Assembly (NCBI GenBank): GCA_018894105.1
Contig: CM032127.1
Location: 27,644,369 to 27,708,368 of the forward strand
Source: Jacaranda mimosifolia
Lineage: Eukaryota; Streptophyta; Magnoliopsida; Lamiales; Bignoniaceae
Direction of reading: 5' to 3'
Length of the DNA: 64,000 nt
In this document: positions 1 to 11,093 of the stretch, one piece after another
Layout: the number at the start of each line of letters is the position of its first letter
Position numbering within the stretch: the stretch's first letter is position 1
Notes under the pieces: model-generated
What the model was told of the DNA's origin: nothing
What the model saw: only the letters and a program-made list of their open reading frames with translations
The model's database searches: none
Made by a program: the position numbers and the translations under genes

Positions 1-1586
1 AAAAAAGCCCCCGTAAATGTAAATAAAATATTCTTTAAGAAAAGCAAGAATTGTCATTAGACCTATGTTCCCTATGATTCTAAAGGATCTCTCAAGTATG
101 AAGCCTCCAAGAAAAAAATTTCTGAGCAATTTACAGAGTGCAAACTTCTAACGAGCACCCTTAGTACCTTTTAGAACACCTTTTTTTTTTTCAAAATTTT
201 TTTAAGTCCCCTCGAGATATTATGTTGTCTTCGCTAATTTTTGGCACTCATCTAATCCATTTTCATAGAAAAGACGAAGGGATGCATTTTCCAAAGGAAC
301 AAGCCCCAAAAAATTTGACAAAAACACCTAACTCGGGCATTCAAAAAGGCATAGGGCCCTCTAAGTGGCACTCGGCAAGCACTAGTGTGCATAACACTAG
401 GTGCTAATTGTGAGCACCTAAGATAAGCTCTTAGTGAGAGCCCAGGAACAGGCGCCGGCCAGGCTACCTCCATACCAGCCATCCCCAAGGCCACCGACAA
501 AGCCTTATGCCAATGCTTTCTCCCCTCTATCTCTCATCACGAAGTTTGATTCAATTCCAATGAAAATTTGACTTAAGTCCTACTTTCCGACATTCCACTC
601 CTTAATATCACACTTGAATTTTTTTTGTCTAAATCCTTAGACAAATGCAACACAAAATTTTCCTCAACTTTTAGACAAACACAAGGCACGAAATTTGTCT
701 AATTCTTTAAATGAATGCAAGGCGACTAGCATGATACCTCCTAAGCAATGACTGGACAAGAAGACTCGAAGAACCTCAACTTAGATGAATATTGAGTAAA
801 ACAAGAGTCCGCACTAAACTCAATTAATGAATTAAGATAAAGTAAGCGTTGAAATTGTACCTTATGTTATATTTTTAACATGAAAATGAACTTTTCAAAT
901 TAAAAATAGTGGGTTTGATGATATAACTAATTAAGACCACAAGGATAAAATAATAAAGAACTAGAAAAAGGTTGAAAGAATCAAAGAGAATAATTATATA
1001 AAAAGCCATAGAGCCTGAATTAATTAAGCCCATCAAAAGGATAACGGAAGCCTAATGAACTTGAAGTATGAAATAAAACTATGACTACTAAACCTCAAAG
1101 AGAAAATGTGCATAAGTCATTAGCAAGAATTTGTTAAACTCTGAGAACTTTCAAAGAGCTGAAAACTCTTTACTCTGCATTCCAGAGAAAAGAATCTCAA
1201 ACTTTTATAACTACCACAAAGGATCACGACTCCTTTTTCATGAAGCATAACTCCTATAGTCACTTTTATACTTAAAAAATACCTACTATCATTTCTCCTA
1301 TGGTCATCCATATACTGAAAAATTTTCATTATTTTTATCATATGTATTGGGTTTCCATTAATTTCTTGATGTGATATAGTTTTTAAGGTCATAGCATCAA
1401 AATTTTCATATGATTGTAATTATTGTTTATAACTATGAACATATGATATCATCTCTAATAATGATATTCAATTTATGAAAAAAATGACTATGATTCTTTT
1501 AGTTGCACAAACAACATATATTACTCAAAAAATATTTTATGTGCATTGGAACCACGCGGGACTACTGCTAGTCTTATCATACAAGG
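1..1586. other. No recognisable gene; AT-rich intergenic or old repeat DNA
   Basis: I see no coding sequence with family resemblance here. The short open frames have no recognisable motifs and overlap on both strands. The stretch around 430-500 is locally GC-richer, and the rest is AT-rich and probably degraded repeat DNA. Confidence 0.5.
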
Positions 1587-1959
1587 TTAATTACCTATAA
1601 TTCCCTAAGATTTGGCTCATTTATAAAGAAACCCTTAACTATAAAGAAATTACAATGATTCCATGAGGTTTGGATCCGTCTTAGCTTTGCAAAAATTGTT
1701 AATTTTTCAATTAATAAAATTGATGATCTCCGTAGAAATTTATGTGAAAACTCAAAAAATTCCCTTGATATAGTACTTAAATGTGATGAGATACAATGCC
1801 ATTGGGCCGATTTGTAATGTTTTCCATATCATAGGGGTGTAATTTTAACAATGTTTAAATTACACATAATAAATTTAGAATATATTTCATAAATATTGAA
1901 TAATTTTTAAATTCAAGTTTAATTGAAAACAAAAGGCTAAAATCAGAAATATATATAAA

Positions 1960-2455
1960 ATAATTTTACCATTCTTGGTTGAACTTATTTATTAATTTTA
2001 AATTAGGACAAGTAAAAAAAATTTAAAAATAAAAATTTAAATCCATCTCTTAAATAATATAATTTTATTAATTTTAAATTACATATTCAATAATATTAAA
2101 GTAACAAATATGTCTAAAAGAATTTAATTAGATTAAGTTGAATGTATTATATTAATTAGGAAATAAAATAATTAAAATGATTAAAAAATAAAAATAAAAA
2201 TAAGAATCTATTGTCTTAGATAATATAATATAATAATTTTGAGTTCATATTCTATAATTTTGAAATAATAAATATGTCTAAAATAATATAATTAAATTTA
2301 GTTGAATTTATTTATAAACTAAGATAAAAAAAAATTAAAAAAACTAAAAAAAGTTCAAATCTATCATCCTAACAATATAATTTCAATAATTCTAATTAAT
2401 ATGTTCAATAATGTTAGAATAAACATATTTAAATAATTTAATTAAACTTATTTGA
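1960..2455. repeat. AT-rich tandem repeat, unit about 155-165 bp
   Basis: Similar blocks start near 2054, 2220 and 2373. Each opens with an AATATAATWWTAATAAT-like stretch, continues with a TAATWTTRRAATAA...TATGTCTAAA-like core, and ends with A-rich sequence. About 2.5 to 3 diverged copies are visible. No coding potential. Confidence 0.55.
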
Positions 2456-2461
2456 TAATAA

Positions 2462-2830
2462 TGCTGCTTGAAGCTAGCGTTAGGGTCATTTCCAAAAGTC
2501 GGCTAATTTCAAGACGTTCTTGCTCTAGCACACGCTTATGTAGAGTCAAAATTCAAGATTTTTATGAGTGATTTTTCGTGGTTTTTTTTACCACTTTGAG
2601 AGTTATTATTTATACTGATTGAGTGCTTAGTTGGCTTTAGTCCACTTGGTTTGAGTCTCATCTTGATAAACTTATTAATTAGGTTCACAAGGCCTTTTAT
2701 TTTACTTGTTATTTATTTAAACTTTTTTACCCTTGAGAACTAATTTTTTCTTATTATCAAGCCCTCTATTTTCAATTTAAAATTTTATTTTCAAATTGGA
2801 AATATGTAATAAAATCAATTTTATCTTATC
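2462..2830 (+). mobile_element. Ty3/gypsy LTR fragment (5' part)
   Basis: This block is colinear with 41395-41800, the first third of the 5' LTR of the gypsy element at 41.4 kb. Both start with TGYTGC, share the string AGGGTCATT, and share the later stretches TTTTTACCCTTGAG / TTTTTGCCCTTAAA and CAATTTTAT. It stops where similarity to a copia LTR begins (about 2822-2840). Confidence 0.6.
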
Positions 2831-3834
2831 TTGATTGGCTTAATCAATTTAATTGTTAAATTGATCTAATTAATTTAAGGAGTTAAATTAAGACCAATTA
2901 ATTAAGGAGTTAATTATTTGATACCACATGATAATCAATTGGTCAAGTTAAGGAATTGAGTTAACAATATCTTGCTTAAGGAGTTATGCAAATTGACTTA
3001 AAGAGTTAGGTTAAGGTTAATTAATTAAATTAAAAGAGTTTAATTTAATTAAAATGGAGAATTGATTTTGGAGGGAAAATTCAAATGAAATGTTTATTTG
3101 ATGTGAATTAGAATTTATTTGGATGACATTTCATGAGATGAAATGAAGATTTCAAATAAAATTCAAATTCACATGCCAACTTGTATGCTAGTTGGCGCCA
3201 CCCCTTGAGGAAGGTGTGATGCCACCTTGGCATCACACCATCCTCCCTCTATATATAGATATAGAGAGGGGCGGCCAACACACTTGCTTGCATTACATTC
3301 CATGTGAATTAGATCTAAGAATTAGATCCTCTTAATCTCCCTCCAAAATTTTCAAGTGTTGCCTCATGTGTTGAAGCTTCACTTCTCTTCTTCTCTTACC
3401 TCCCAATCAAGCCTTCATCCAAGCTTTTCTTCTCATTATTCTCCAGCTGATATTGAGAGGAAAAGGATTGGGAATTGGTGTGGACATCTTTACATTAGAG
3501 GCAAGACAATTGGATTGCTCATGTATGGAGATCCTCTGTTTTGGGCAGGGAATTTGGAATGACATTTGGAGGTCTTTTTGAATCCTTTTTGGGCTGATTT
3601 TTTTATTGAAGATACCTTAAGGAGTTAGCATTCATTTGCTACAAATTTCGCTCAAATCGAATTTTAAGAAGCCGAATCTTCTTCCACCTTCCTTTGATTT
3701 TCTAAAAATCAAGGTAATTCTCCTTCCAAATTTGAATTTGTGGCATGTTTAGATCTTTGGTGACATGTGTAGCCCTAGTTATTTTGTATTTTTAATGCTT
3801 TGATAATTGGATCCTAGCGCTACATGTGACTTCA
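2830..3834 (+). mobile_element. Ty1/copia LTR fragment (3' part, 2.2-kb LTR family)
   Basis: Aligns through its length with the 3' half of the LTRs at 30862-33067, 38865-41086 and 48998-51132. It shows the repeated AAGGAGTTAA-type stretches, the hairpin and TATATATA promoter block, and the terminal ATTGGATCCTA...CTTCA that ends the other copies. The 5' half is missing and replaced by gypsy LTR sequence. No primer-binding site follows. Confidence 0.75.
3213..3257 (+). promoter_or_regulatory. Copia LTR promoter: 12-bp inverted repeat plus TATA box
   Basis: GGTGTGATGCCA (3213-3224) and TGGCATCACACC (3228-3239) form a perfect inverted repeat with a 3-nt spacer. TATATATA follows at 3250-3257. The same arrangement recurs in every copy of this LTR family in the window. 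That it is the LTR promoter is inferred from position within the LTR. Confidence 0.65.
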
Positions 3835-3899
3835 ATTTCTTCATCTATTGATTGGCTTCTATGCTGTTAATCAATTTAAGTGGCATTTTTATCGTATAA

Positions 3900-5490
3900 T
3901 GTTTAGGAAGAGTCCCAATGCTCTTAAGCTACATGGCTAGGTGAGGGCTTGGGTAAGCGCTTCACCGATTGGAATTTTGTTTTCAACACTCTCTATCTTC
4001 AAAATTTATCTCTCGCCTTGGAGGTATTTATTGAATTACTTGGAACGACTCTTACTTCTTTAGGGGTTTCTCGAGCTCCAAGCTTGTATTCATATACTTT
4101 TTCCTTCTAATCTCTTGCCTCTAAGATTTCTCCATCGGATTTAGGCGAAGAGGATTGATCTTTTGTTGTCGGGTATCATCTATGCTTAATTGGAGGAAGG
4201 CATCATGGAGTAAGATGTCTAGAGGGCTTTTGCTATCTACTAGGATCTTTATCACATATGAGCGGGTCGAGGAGACCAGGATTATTAAGGTACCAATGTG
4301 TACTTTTTTGTCATCAAGTCTCTTTCTTCGAGGGTGACGCCAAATGATGGGGACACATTTTTCCTCTAGGTAAAGGCTTGCATTTGCTTTGCGACCCTCA
4401 TCAAGGGCTCTCGGAGACTAGCGAACGAGTTCACTAGAAGCCATTGATATGGCTTCTCAGCAGATAGGTTATTAGCCTAATTCAATGATGGCAATTAAAC
4501 ACAAGGGTTTCGCTTGTTGCAGGACTTAACCTAACACTTTACGACACGAGTTGACGACAGCCATGTACCAATCTGAGACTGTATTATTTTTGGGTGTTAC
4601 CTTTGTCACTTGGCGACAACTCCTTATGGTATCTTCATTGGATTGGTCTTTTGATCTCGCTCTTCATGTGGTTGTACTTTTTAGTAGTTTGTCTTCTATT
4701 GCAATATAAGTATCAATGCCCTTCTAGACTTTGTTTCTTGAGACTACTCTCTTTTTAGTGGTAGGCCGCCTTTATGGTCACCCGTTATAGGGTATTCATC
4801 TCTCCTTTTGGGATTGTCCATCATATATTATGGTTTTTGGTGAAAGTTATCGTTTCACCAATGTGGATGCGCTTCTTGACTTAAATCGTAATCTTCTCTA
4901 AAGTGACTAGGTGCTTGCTCGCTATGGATTTCTTGAATGCCTAATGTCTCACACTTTGTTGTATGATGCTAGGTATGAGTTCTAGACTGAGGTGGGGAAT
5001 CTCATGTACCACCTGGATAACATACTTCCACAAGCTTTCATTTTCCTTCTACTTTGTGGTAAATAAATGGGTCGCGGTCTTGGGGTACCTGCAGTTGACT
5101 AAGAAGTTGTCCATGAGGCGCTACGGCAACCTCTCTTTATTTTGTGATGGTTCCAACAATAGGAAGTTGGTTAAATCAGGTAAAGGTGCGTTCTATTAGG
5201 TTTACAGCTTTATGCACACCATATCATCATTTAAGTATTCTTAGGGATCTCCAATCCATCATACTTCAGGGGGTTGGATCCGGGGTGATGGCGCAAATGT
5301 CGGCTATGAGGGGTGTTGCTGCATATTGAGCTCTTGGGGACAGCTATGGGGCTACCCTTTTCTTCGATTCGTTCTTTGAGTGAGCAATAATCAACCTTGG
5401 GAAAGAGATGGCAGGGTCGCATCTCTTCTTTTCCAGGCATCATGGGGTGATCCCCCCATAGGCAATGTGGTGTAGTGTATTGGGCCATGA
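3900..5490 (-). pseudogene. Ty3/gypsy gag-protease remnant
   Basis: On the minus strand a gag-like stretch at about 5480-4900 carries LKYDGLEIP, then KENESLWKYV, resembling the Q-K-x-x-E-S-L-x-x-Y-V core of plant gypsy gag proteins. Further along (about 4300-4130) IKILVDSKSPLDILLHDAF matches the retropepsin region normally written V-L-V-D-x-G-S-S-x-D-I-L. The active-site D-S-G is altered to D-S-K. Stops and frameshifts are frequent, so it is dead. Gene order gag then protease fits a minus-strand gypsy element. No RT or LTR was found attached. A piece resembling plastid 16S rDNA lies between the two domains. Confidence 0.6.
4476..4569 (-). pseudogene. rrn16: Plastid-type 16S rRNA gene fragment (NUPT)
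   Basis: On the minus strand the sequence contains CATGGCTGTCGTCAACTCGT, then GTTAAGTCCTGCAAC and AGCGAAACCC, with TTTAATTGCCATCATTGAA after it. This is the universal 16S rRNA region around E. coli positions 1050-1120. The continuation GTGTTTARTTGCCATC is the plastid/cyanobacterial version rather than plant mitochondrial 18S. It is only about 94 bp, diverged, and shows no rDNA on either side, so it is non-functional. Confidence 0.8.
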
Positions 5491-5496
5491 TGTTTT

Positions 5497-5890
5497 ATTG
5501 AGGTTTGTACTGAGGCGTCCCTTGCTAGTACCATCGTGGTCTCCTGTGTGATCTACTAGATTAACTTCTAGGATGCAGTGATTTACAGTGTTCGTTAGCA
5601 TATTATGCCACTATTTTAGTTGTAGCACGTACAAAGACATCTCCATCAGTACTTGTAGTGTTTCTTGAATTATTTGCATTTTTCATATTTCATATTGAGG
5701 TTTGTACTGAGGCATCCCCTGCTAGTACCATCGTGGTCTCCTGTGCGATTTATTGGATTGACTTCTAGGATGCAATGATTTGCAGTGCTCGATAGCATAT
5801 TATGCCACTGCTTTAGTTGTAGCTCGTACAGAGACGTCTCCATTAGTGCTTGTAGTGTTTCTTGAATTATTTGCATTTTTCATATTTGCA
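5497..5890. repeat. Tandem duplication, two copies of a 197-bp unit
   Basis: Copy 1 (5497-5693) and copy 2 (5694 to about 5890) both begin ATTGAGGTTTGTACTGAGGC and end near TTATTTGCATTTTTCATATT. They differ by scattered substitutions. The unit lies upstream (in element orientation) of the minus-strand gypsy gag remnant and may be its leader. Confidence 0.8.
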
Positions 5891-6275
5891 AGATGGAAAT
5901 TTCATATTTTCGTTAATTTAACAACGGTTGATTAGTGTCAGCGTTAATTGTAAATTTTTAATATTTATAAATAATATTAAATTTTTTTATAAATAGACCA
6001 CATGTTAAAGGGTTGTAGGTAATTAACACTATCATATACCCCATTTGTTGTAATTTCATCGATTTGTCCTTCGATCCTGTTACTACCATATCACAAAGAG
6101 AGTGAGAGATGGAATTTGAGAAAATAAAAATTATTTTGAGAAATATTATTAGAGAATGAAAGTATCACTATCTAAATTCAGAGCTAAATGCATTGTCATA
6201 ATTCCAAGATACAGTGAAGTCACACCGCATGGACGGAATTAATTGCCTATTTTCATAATTCAGTTCTGAGAGGGG

Positions 6276-6281
6276 TATAAA
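6276..6281 (+). promoter_or_regulatory. Possible TATA box for DPM2 transcript
   Basis: TATAAA in the context GGGGTATAAAGTGAA, about 30 bp before the start of the probable non-coding first exon. Position and sequence fit a core promoter. No direct evidence of the start site is available. Confidence 0.35.
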
Positions 6282-6304
6282 GTGAATAGTGGTAAAATTG
6301 AGTG

Positions 6305-6408
6305 GGCAATCTGCAATCTGCCCAACTTTCCGGTCCTTTTCCTTTGTTTGATCAGCACTTTTCCGCTGTAATTCTCTGCGAGTCTGCGTTGCTAAGAATT
6401 GGAATTAG
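6305..6408 (+). other. DPM2: Probable non-coding first exon of DPM2 (5' UTR)
   Basis: A mixed-composition stretch rich in CTTTTCC, TCTCTGC and GTCTGCG motifs follows a TATA-like element and ends at GGAATTAG|GTACTT, a plausible splice donor at 6409-6410. The coding part of DPM2 begins only 22 bp after a splice acceptor at 11071, so at least one upstream non-coding exon is required. This is the best candidate I see, but the assignment is inferred. Confidence 0.4.
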
Positions 6409-8538
6409 GTACTTTTTCTTGTGTTCGTCTCTCCAGTCAATTTCATTTAATCCTATTTATTTTGCTTGAGATGGGTTTCTTGAACGATAATCATTATACC
6501 GGTTTTGTAGCCATCCGATTGGTGGAATGCACTCTGTGGCAATCAATGAAGAAATTAGAATAAAATTTTGTTAATAAATTTGATGGGGTTTTGTTCAGCT
6601 GACATATGGAAATTTATTTACTTGTTTATTTTTCTGAATTCAGTTTTAGTGGTGATCCTCCTTTTCCAGGCTTTAGTTGTTTATTTATTTATTTTGGTAT
6701 TCCCCTCGGGCAGCTTAACTGATTCCAAGAGATATTTATTTTCAAATCTTGGTTCTGCCGTTCTGTTATGGTATTCTCCTCTGTTGTAGGAAGATCAGTA
6801 TGTTAGTAGACTCGTGTATCTGGATTGGGTTCAAGAGCATGTATGATAAGATATTAGATTTATTTTAACAATTTTTGTCGGGACAAGTATGTTGACATGT
6901 TCTGCTTCAGGAGTTGTTGACTAGCTACTCCAGTTATGAGATTTAACAATGTTGACACACATTTCAACAGAGAATCTAAGAGCTTTAATTCTACAGGCAA
7001 TGAGGGAGAAACTTCCAAAAATTGTTGGCTTTGTAAAACTCAAGAAATTCAATTGCCATATAGTTTGAATTCTTTACATATCGGCTCTGCACTTGAGAAA
7101 TATATCAATTACTTATAGTTCGTGAGTTACCTCTCAAATTAGGCAGGGAAAGCTCATCGAATGTTTGAGTCTATTTTCCTTTTAACCTTTTGTTTGAACA
7201 CCATCTTGATAAAGACCTTAACTTTTTCAGTACCTCATTTCTTGGTGGTGCAGTTTTATAGGGAATTGTGTTAGGTGATGGAGTGAAAGTAATATAGTAT
7301 ACAATGCCAAGAAATCTCGAGTGCTTCACTTATAAGAGTACATTTATTTTGTGGCCATTATGTGACTAAGAAGAACTGAAAATACTACAAGAAATTTAGA
7401 AATTCGGGAGGGTCGGGAACAACTATCCTCCATAAAACCAAACAGAAGGAAATTGAAAACCAGTTTTGCTGTTTTGCTCAAGCAAAAGTTTTATTGTCCC
7501 TACATAAATTTTTATTGTTTTCTCGTCCAACTATACTCCTTCTGCACTGTTGTAGCCGTCCATCATTTTATAGAATTCCATAAGCACCTTAGGATCGCCA
7601 AGGGGAATATAGATTTAGTGTATGGTGGCTGTGTTTAAACATCTTGGAGTTCGTAGAAACATAACACAATTGCTAGTGCAATTATACAAATTTAGTAAAG
7701 CTTCCTGTTTATTTTTTCGTTTCTTTTGTTTTTTTCAAATCAACTTTTCTTTAAATCTTTTCCAACCTGGAAACTTTTGTTTGTGCTCCTGTTCTATCGT
7801 AGTGCATTGACCGTAGCAGAAACAAAGTTTTATTATTCAACCCTTCAATTTATTTGGGCATGCTTCATGGTTCAACCATACCGTAGAATTCTGCCATGAA
7901 AACATAAAAGTAGGAGACTTGTGTTGCATGCTCCTCAAGAAAATTTGTTTTCCAAACTCCCACTTGAGGAAGCTCTATAGATTGCTATAACACTTCTGAT
8001 GCAGTGAACTTTTGCAACCTTACTGGCATTCTACTGATTATTGCCTATTACACATTTATGTGGATTGCTGACTCCTTCGAAAAGTTAATTGATTTCCTAT
8101 TTGTTTGTAGATAGTGCCTCTAAGGGTTAGGAAACTTAGGCAAACTATCTAATGTAGAATTGAGAAGTAGGTTTAGCATGTTACTTGGGCATTCTAACGT
8201 ACCGGAGAGATATAAGGTTTTAAAGCCAGCTTATTCAAGAGTGACAGAGAAGCAACTGGACAACAAGCTGAATGGCTTACAGGGTTGTGAATTTTACTAG
8301 TCATGCATTGTGTTTTAGGTGTTGACCAAGAATTGTGATTACCTTCTACTTTCCTGTATCTTTAGTTATAACTTAACTACAAAAATCCTATGGTCAGAGC
8401 AAGATATAAAGAAACCAAGAACTACTTGGGTGTGTTTTAATGAATGGAGAAAAACCCAGAAAAGAGAGAATCTAAAAAAGAAAAAGAAAACTTACTGCTA
8501 TACCATTGATAAAGCAGTTTTTGGGAAATGTTAAACTA

Positions 8539-9342
8539 TGTGAGATTCAAATTAAGCTGCAACAGAGTCTACTTGAGCTAATAGAGTGCAGATCAAACCT
8601 GTAAGCACTGAAAAAGCCTGTTAGCCTTGTTGAGGTGGCCTTTTAGCTAAAACCCTTTGATGCCTAAGTTAGGTCAAGTAATCAAAGGGAGATAAGGTAC
8701 ATAAGAGAGCTAAGGGCGATTTATAAGTATTAAAAGATAGCATTAATGAGGCCAAGTATTTATAGTGGGTGGAAATTAGCCGAAGGATGGTCGAAATGAT
8801 TGAATTACCCTTAAGCCTGCTATAAGATTGAACTGCCCCCACTGAGGTTATAGCGTATGAGAGGTCTTTTGCCCTCCGCCGGGCTGAATGGCTGCTGAGA
8901 GTAGGTTGGGTGGCTATTCTAGCGTATTAAGTGCGGATGGAGATGTTTGTCGTGCTAGAGCACATTTAATGTGGCTGCCTAGCTGTCTCTCCAATGGAGG
9001 TTCAACCTCACAGGGTCAAATAGGTAGTAGGTAATATTGCCCCTGAGGGCTTCTCGAGGCTGAGGTTGAATAAAGATGTTCAAGTGTAAATGATTGACCT
9101 GGGGGTGGTCATCCGTAATAGGATTAGCTGGCACGTAGATGTTGGTAACCTTTGCTGATAATTAACCCAAAGGTGGCCGATCTGAGAATAGGTGTTCTCC
9201 ATCAGGTGGCCTAAAGGCAACCACCTTTGATGAAAGCTTGAAGAGGCTAGGCTGCAACAACAAGTGTGATGTCAATGTGGCTCAAGCATAGTTGAGCCAA
9301 ATAGGGCCTTCGAGGCTGGTTTAATCTTTCCCTTATCAACCA
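8539..9342 (-). mobile_element. Solo LTR of a Ty3/gypsy (Tat-like) element
   Basis: A block of higher GC than its surroundings. Read on the minus strand it starts TGGTTGATAAGGG and has a promoter-like CACTATAAATACTTGG (around 8760). It ends with U5-type sequence holding a run of short CT-rich words and a CTTAGGCATC motif. The length of about 804 bp and the internal plan match the LTR of the gypsy element at 52 kb (about 780 bp without its insertion). Boundaries are judged by TG/CA ends. I found no clear 5-bp target duplication. Confidence 0.5.
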
Positions 9343-10188
9343 TGAAGTTTTGAATATTTTAATATGATGAAACTTTGATCTCTCACGTGCATCATCTAAT
9401 GACATGTTATTTGGTTTGGTATTATAATATTTTGGAGCAAATGGTGAATCTACATCTAGATTTTGTAGCAGTCATCTTTAGAGTCCCATTTTCTTATGTG
9501 CGTTTTCTAATTTTTAGTTCATGAAAAATATTGACATTGCTGATGCACATGATTTTAAATAATGTTTCATGAAAATTGAATTTGCACGTTTGCATGCATT
9601 ACCGTTTTAGAGCCAATGCTACACCAGTAAGTCAGTAACTAGAAAAATTGTGTTCTGTTATTTTTGAAAGAGCAAAGCACACGCTAGCCTAAAATATGAT
9701 ACACTAGAATAAAGCACACACTTGTCTCAAAAGTAGTGAACTCATCACATCACAAAGGTGATGCAAGTGGCAACAAAGACATGAACTAAATGACTGAACC
9801 AATTAAAAAAGAGTGTGAGTAGCTTGTTACCAGTGGTATAGTGGAAAAATAGTCAAACTGAGTAGCTAGCACCATTTCTTAGACCTCTTTTGAGAATGAT
9901 TCTGTTGAATCTAGTTGAGTTTCTATAGATGGCATATTTTATTGCTTTTGATGGATTTTGTATATTTATTTCTAAGATTACATCGTGCTCTGCAACACTT
10001 CATGACTCTATGTTCGCATATTTGTTCAATGCATTTCTAGTCCCTACATTAGTGAGTATTGATTGGTTCATGACTGGCCTCTTGACAATCATTTTCTTCA
10101 AGATGGCATCTATTATGACAGATGTGGTATAATTAACGCCAATAAGAAATGTTGATATAATGAATCACCTCTATTGAGAAATCTTCCA

Positions 10189-10407
10189 CTCCGCCCTGCC
10201 ATCCCTGTCCTCCATTGCATCAGTTAGTTTCCTTAATTTTTTTTGTCTTTACTTATTTAGTTAGTTTTGTATGTTAGTATGTTTAGTTTAGTATGCTAGT
10301 TTTGTATGTTAGTATGTTTAGTTTTGTTAACCCTTTGATGATTTTCCATGAGTTCTAGAGTTTTGATTATGACAATATTTGTTGCATAATTAATGTGAAT
10401 TATTCCC
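10189..10407. mobile_element. 219-bp templated insertion with 12-bp target duplication
   Basis: The 12-mer AGAAATCTTCCA occurs at 10177-10188 and again at 10408-10419, exactly bracketing this segment. The segment is a near copy of 16627-16846, which lies inside the CACTA-like element. Both contain ATGATTTTCCATGAGTTCTA and the TAGTATGTTTAGTTT repeats. The 16.6-kb copy continues beyond both ends without the 12-mer, so the 10.2-kb copy is the derived one. It is not a recognisable transposon: no TIR, no poly-A tail, no TG/CA ends. Confidence 0.8.
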
Positions 10408-11017
10408 AGAAATCTTCCATTATGGCTTAATGACAATGGAAGATATGGTTTAAATGAGAAAAGTGTTGTTCATAGGATTATAAATTTCCCAAAGTGTGTG
10501 TTCTTGCAGAGAAATGATGACATAATGGAGGTAACTTTGAGGGTTCTTTTGAAGTTTGAGTCTATAAGTTTGAAAGTTAAGAATGTTATCATGTCTATGG
10601 AGAAACAAAGCAAGAGATTTGACCTTTGAGCAAAACCATGCATTATGACCCTTTACCGACAAATATATTACTTGCAATGATTGTGAATATTTTCAGGTAT
10701 GCCTTTTGGCTTTAGTATATTTTGTGATTCCCCAGACTGAGAATACACTGTAAATTTTTCCTGCATCAAAGTTCCATATTATATATGTTTCTGGATGAAA
10801 CAGTAGACAGCAGCCTGCAAGGGAAGGGCTCCAGACATAAAAATAAAATATCTCGAAAAGATACTGCTCATTGTGTGGAAACTGTGATTTCACTTTTTTC
10901 TTGTTGGGATATGAGATCGAGTAAATGTGTTATTCACATGACTGTACTAGATCGATTTCAATTTAAAAATATGAACTGGAGAACCAGTTAAAAATTGCTG
11001 CTTCTGCTGCAGTCTCT

Positions 11018-11040
11018 GTGTGTGTGTGTGCGTGCATATA
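11018..11040. repeat. Short GT/GC microsatellite
   Basis: CTGTGTGTGTGTGTGCGTGC immediately upstream of the second-exon acceptor of DPM2. Confidence 0.8.
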
Positions 11041-11093
11041 CTAAGTATTATGTTTGCCAAGTTTTTTTCAGAAGCAAGGTCAACTAGACTGCA

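Larger units (their letters stand above)
1587..6036. mobile_element. Possible TIR-bounded element (old, composite)
   Basis: A segment beginning GTTAATTACCTATAATTCCC near 1586 is matched in inverted orientation near 5993-6034, whose reverse complement begins GTTAATTACCTACAACCCTT. By eye the 42-bp arms share about 32 positions, and most differences are transitions. I could not define a clean target duplication. Long subterminal repeats inside suggest a Mutator-like element. The interior is filled with retrotransposon debris. A chance match between AT-rich arms is not excluded. Confidence 0.4.
6409..11071 (+). other. Putative large first intron of DPM2, repeat-bearing
   Basis: No coding gene is recognisable between the candidate donor at 6409 and the acceptor GTTTTTTTCAG ending at 11071. 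The interval holds a minus-strand gypsy solo LTR (about 8539-9342), a 219-bp insertion with a 12-bp target duplication (10189-10407), and a short GT repeat just before the acceptor. The remainder is AT-rich with only short random frames. Confidence 0.4.

Noticed and set aside
3356..3562. 68-codon frame in the copia LTR fragment
   Set aside because: It lies within LTR sequence shared by non-coding copies where the frame is not conserved.
7384..7400. TACTACAAGAAATTT as a CACTA terminus
   Set aside because: No matching inverted end nearby and the first base is wrong, so probably chance.
7453..7810. Overlapping 61- and 62-codon hydrophobic frames as a small membrane-protein gene
   Set aside because: T-rich sequence gives Phe/Leu-rich frames by chance. 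No homology recognised and the location is intronic.
10189..10407. SINE or MITE interpretation of the 219-bp insertion
   Set aside because: No pol III A/B boxes, no A-rich tail, no inverted ends, and the related copy at 16.6 kb lacks the same boundaries.
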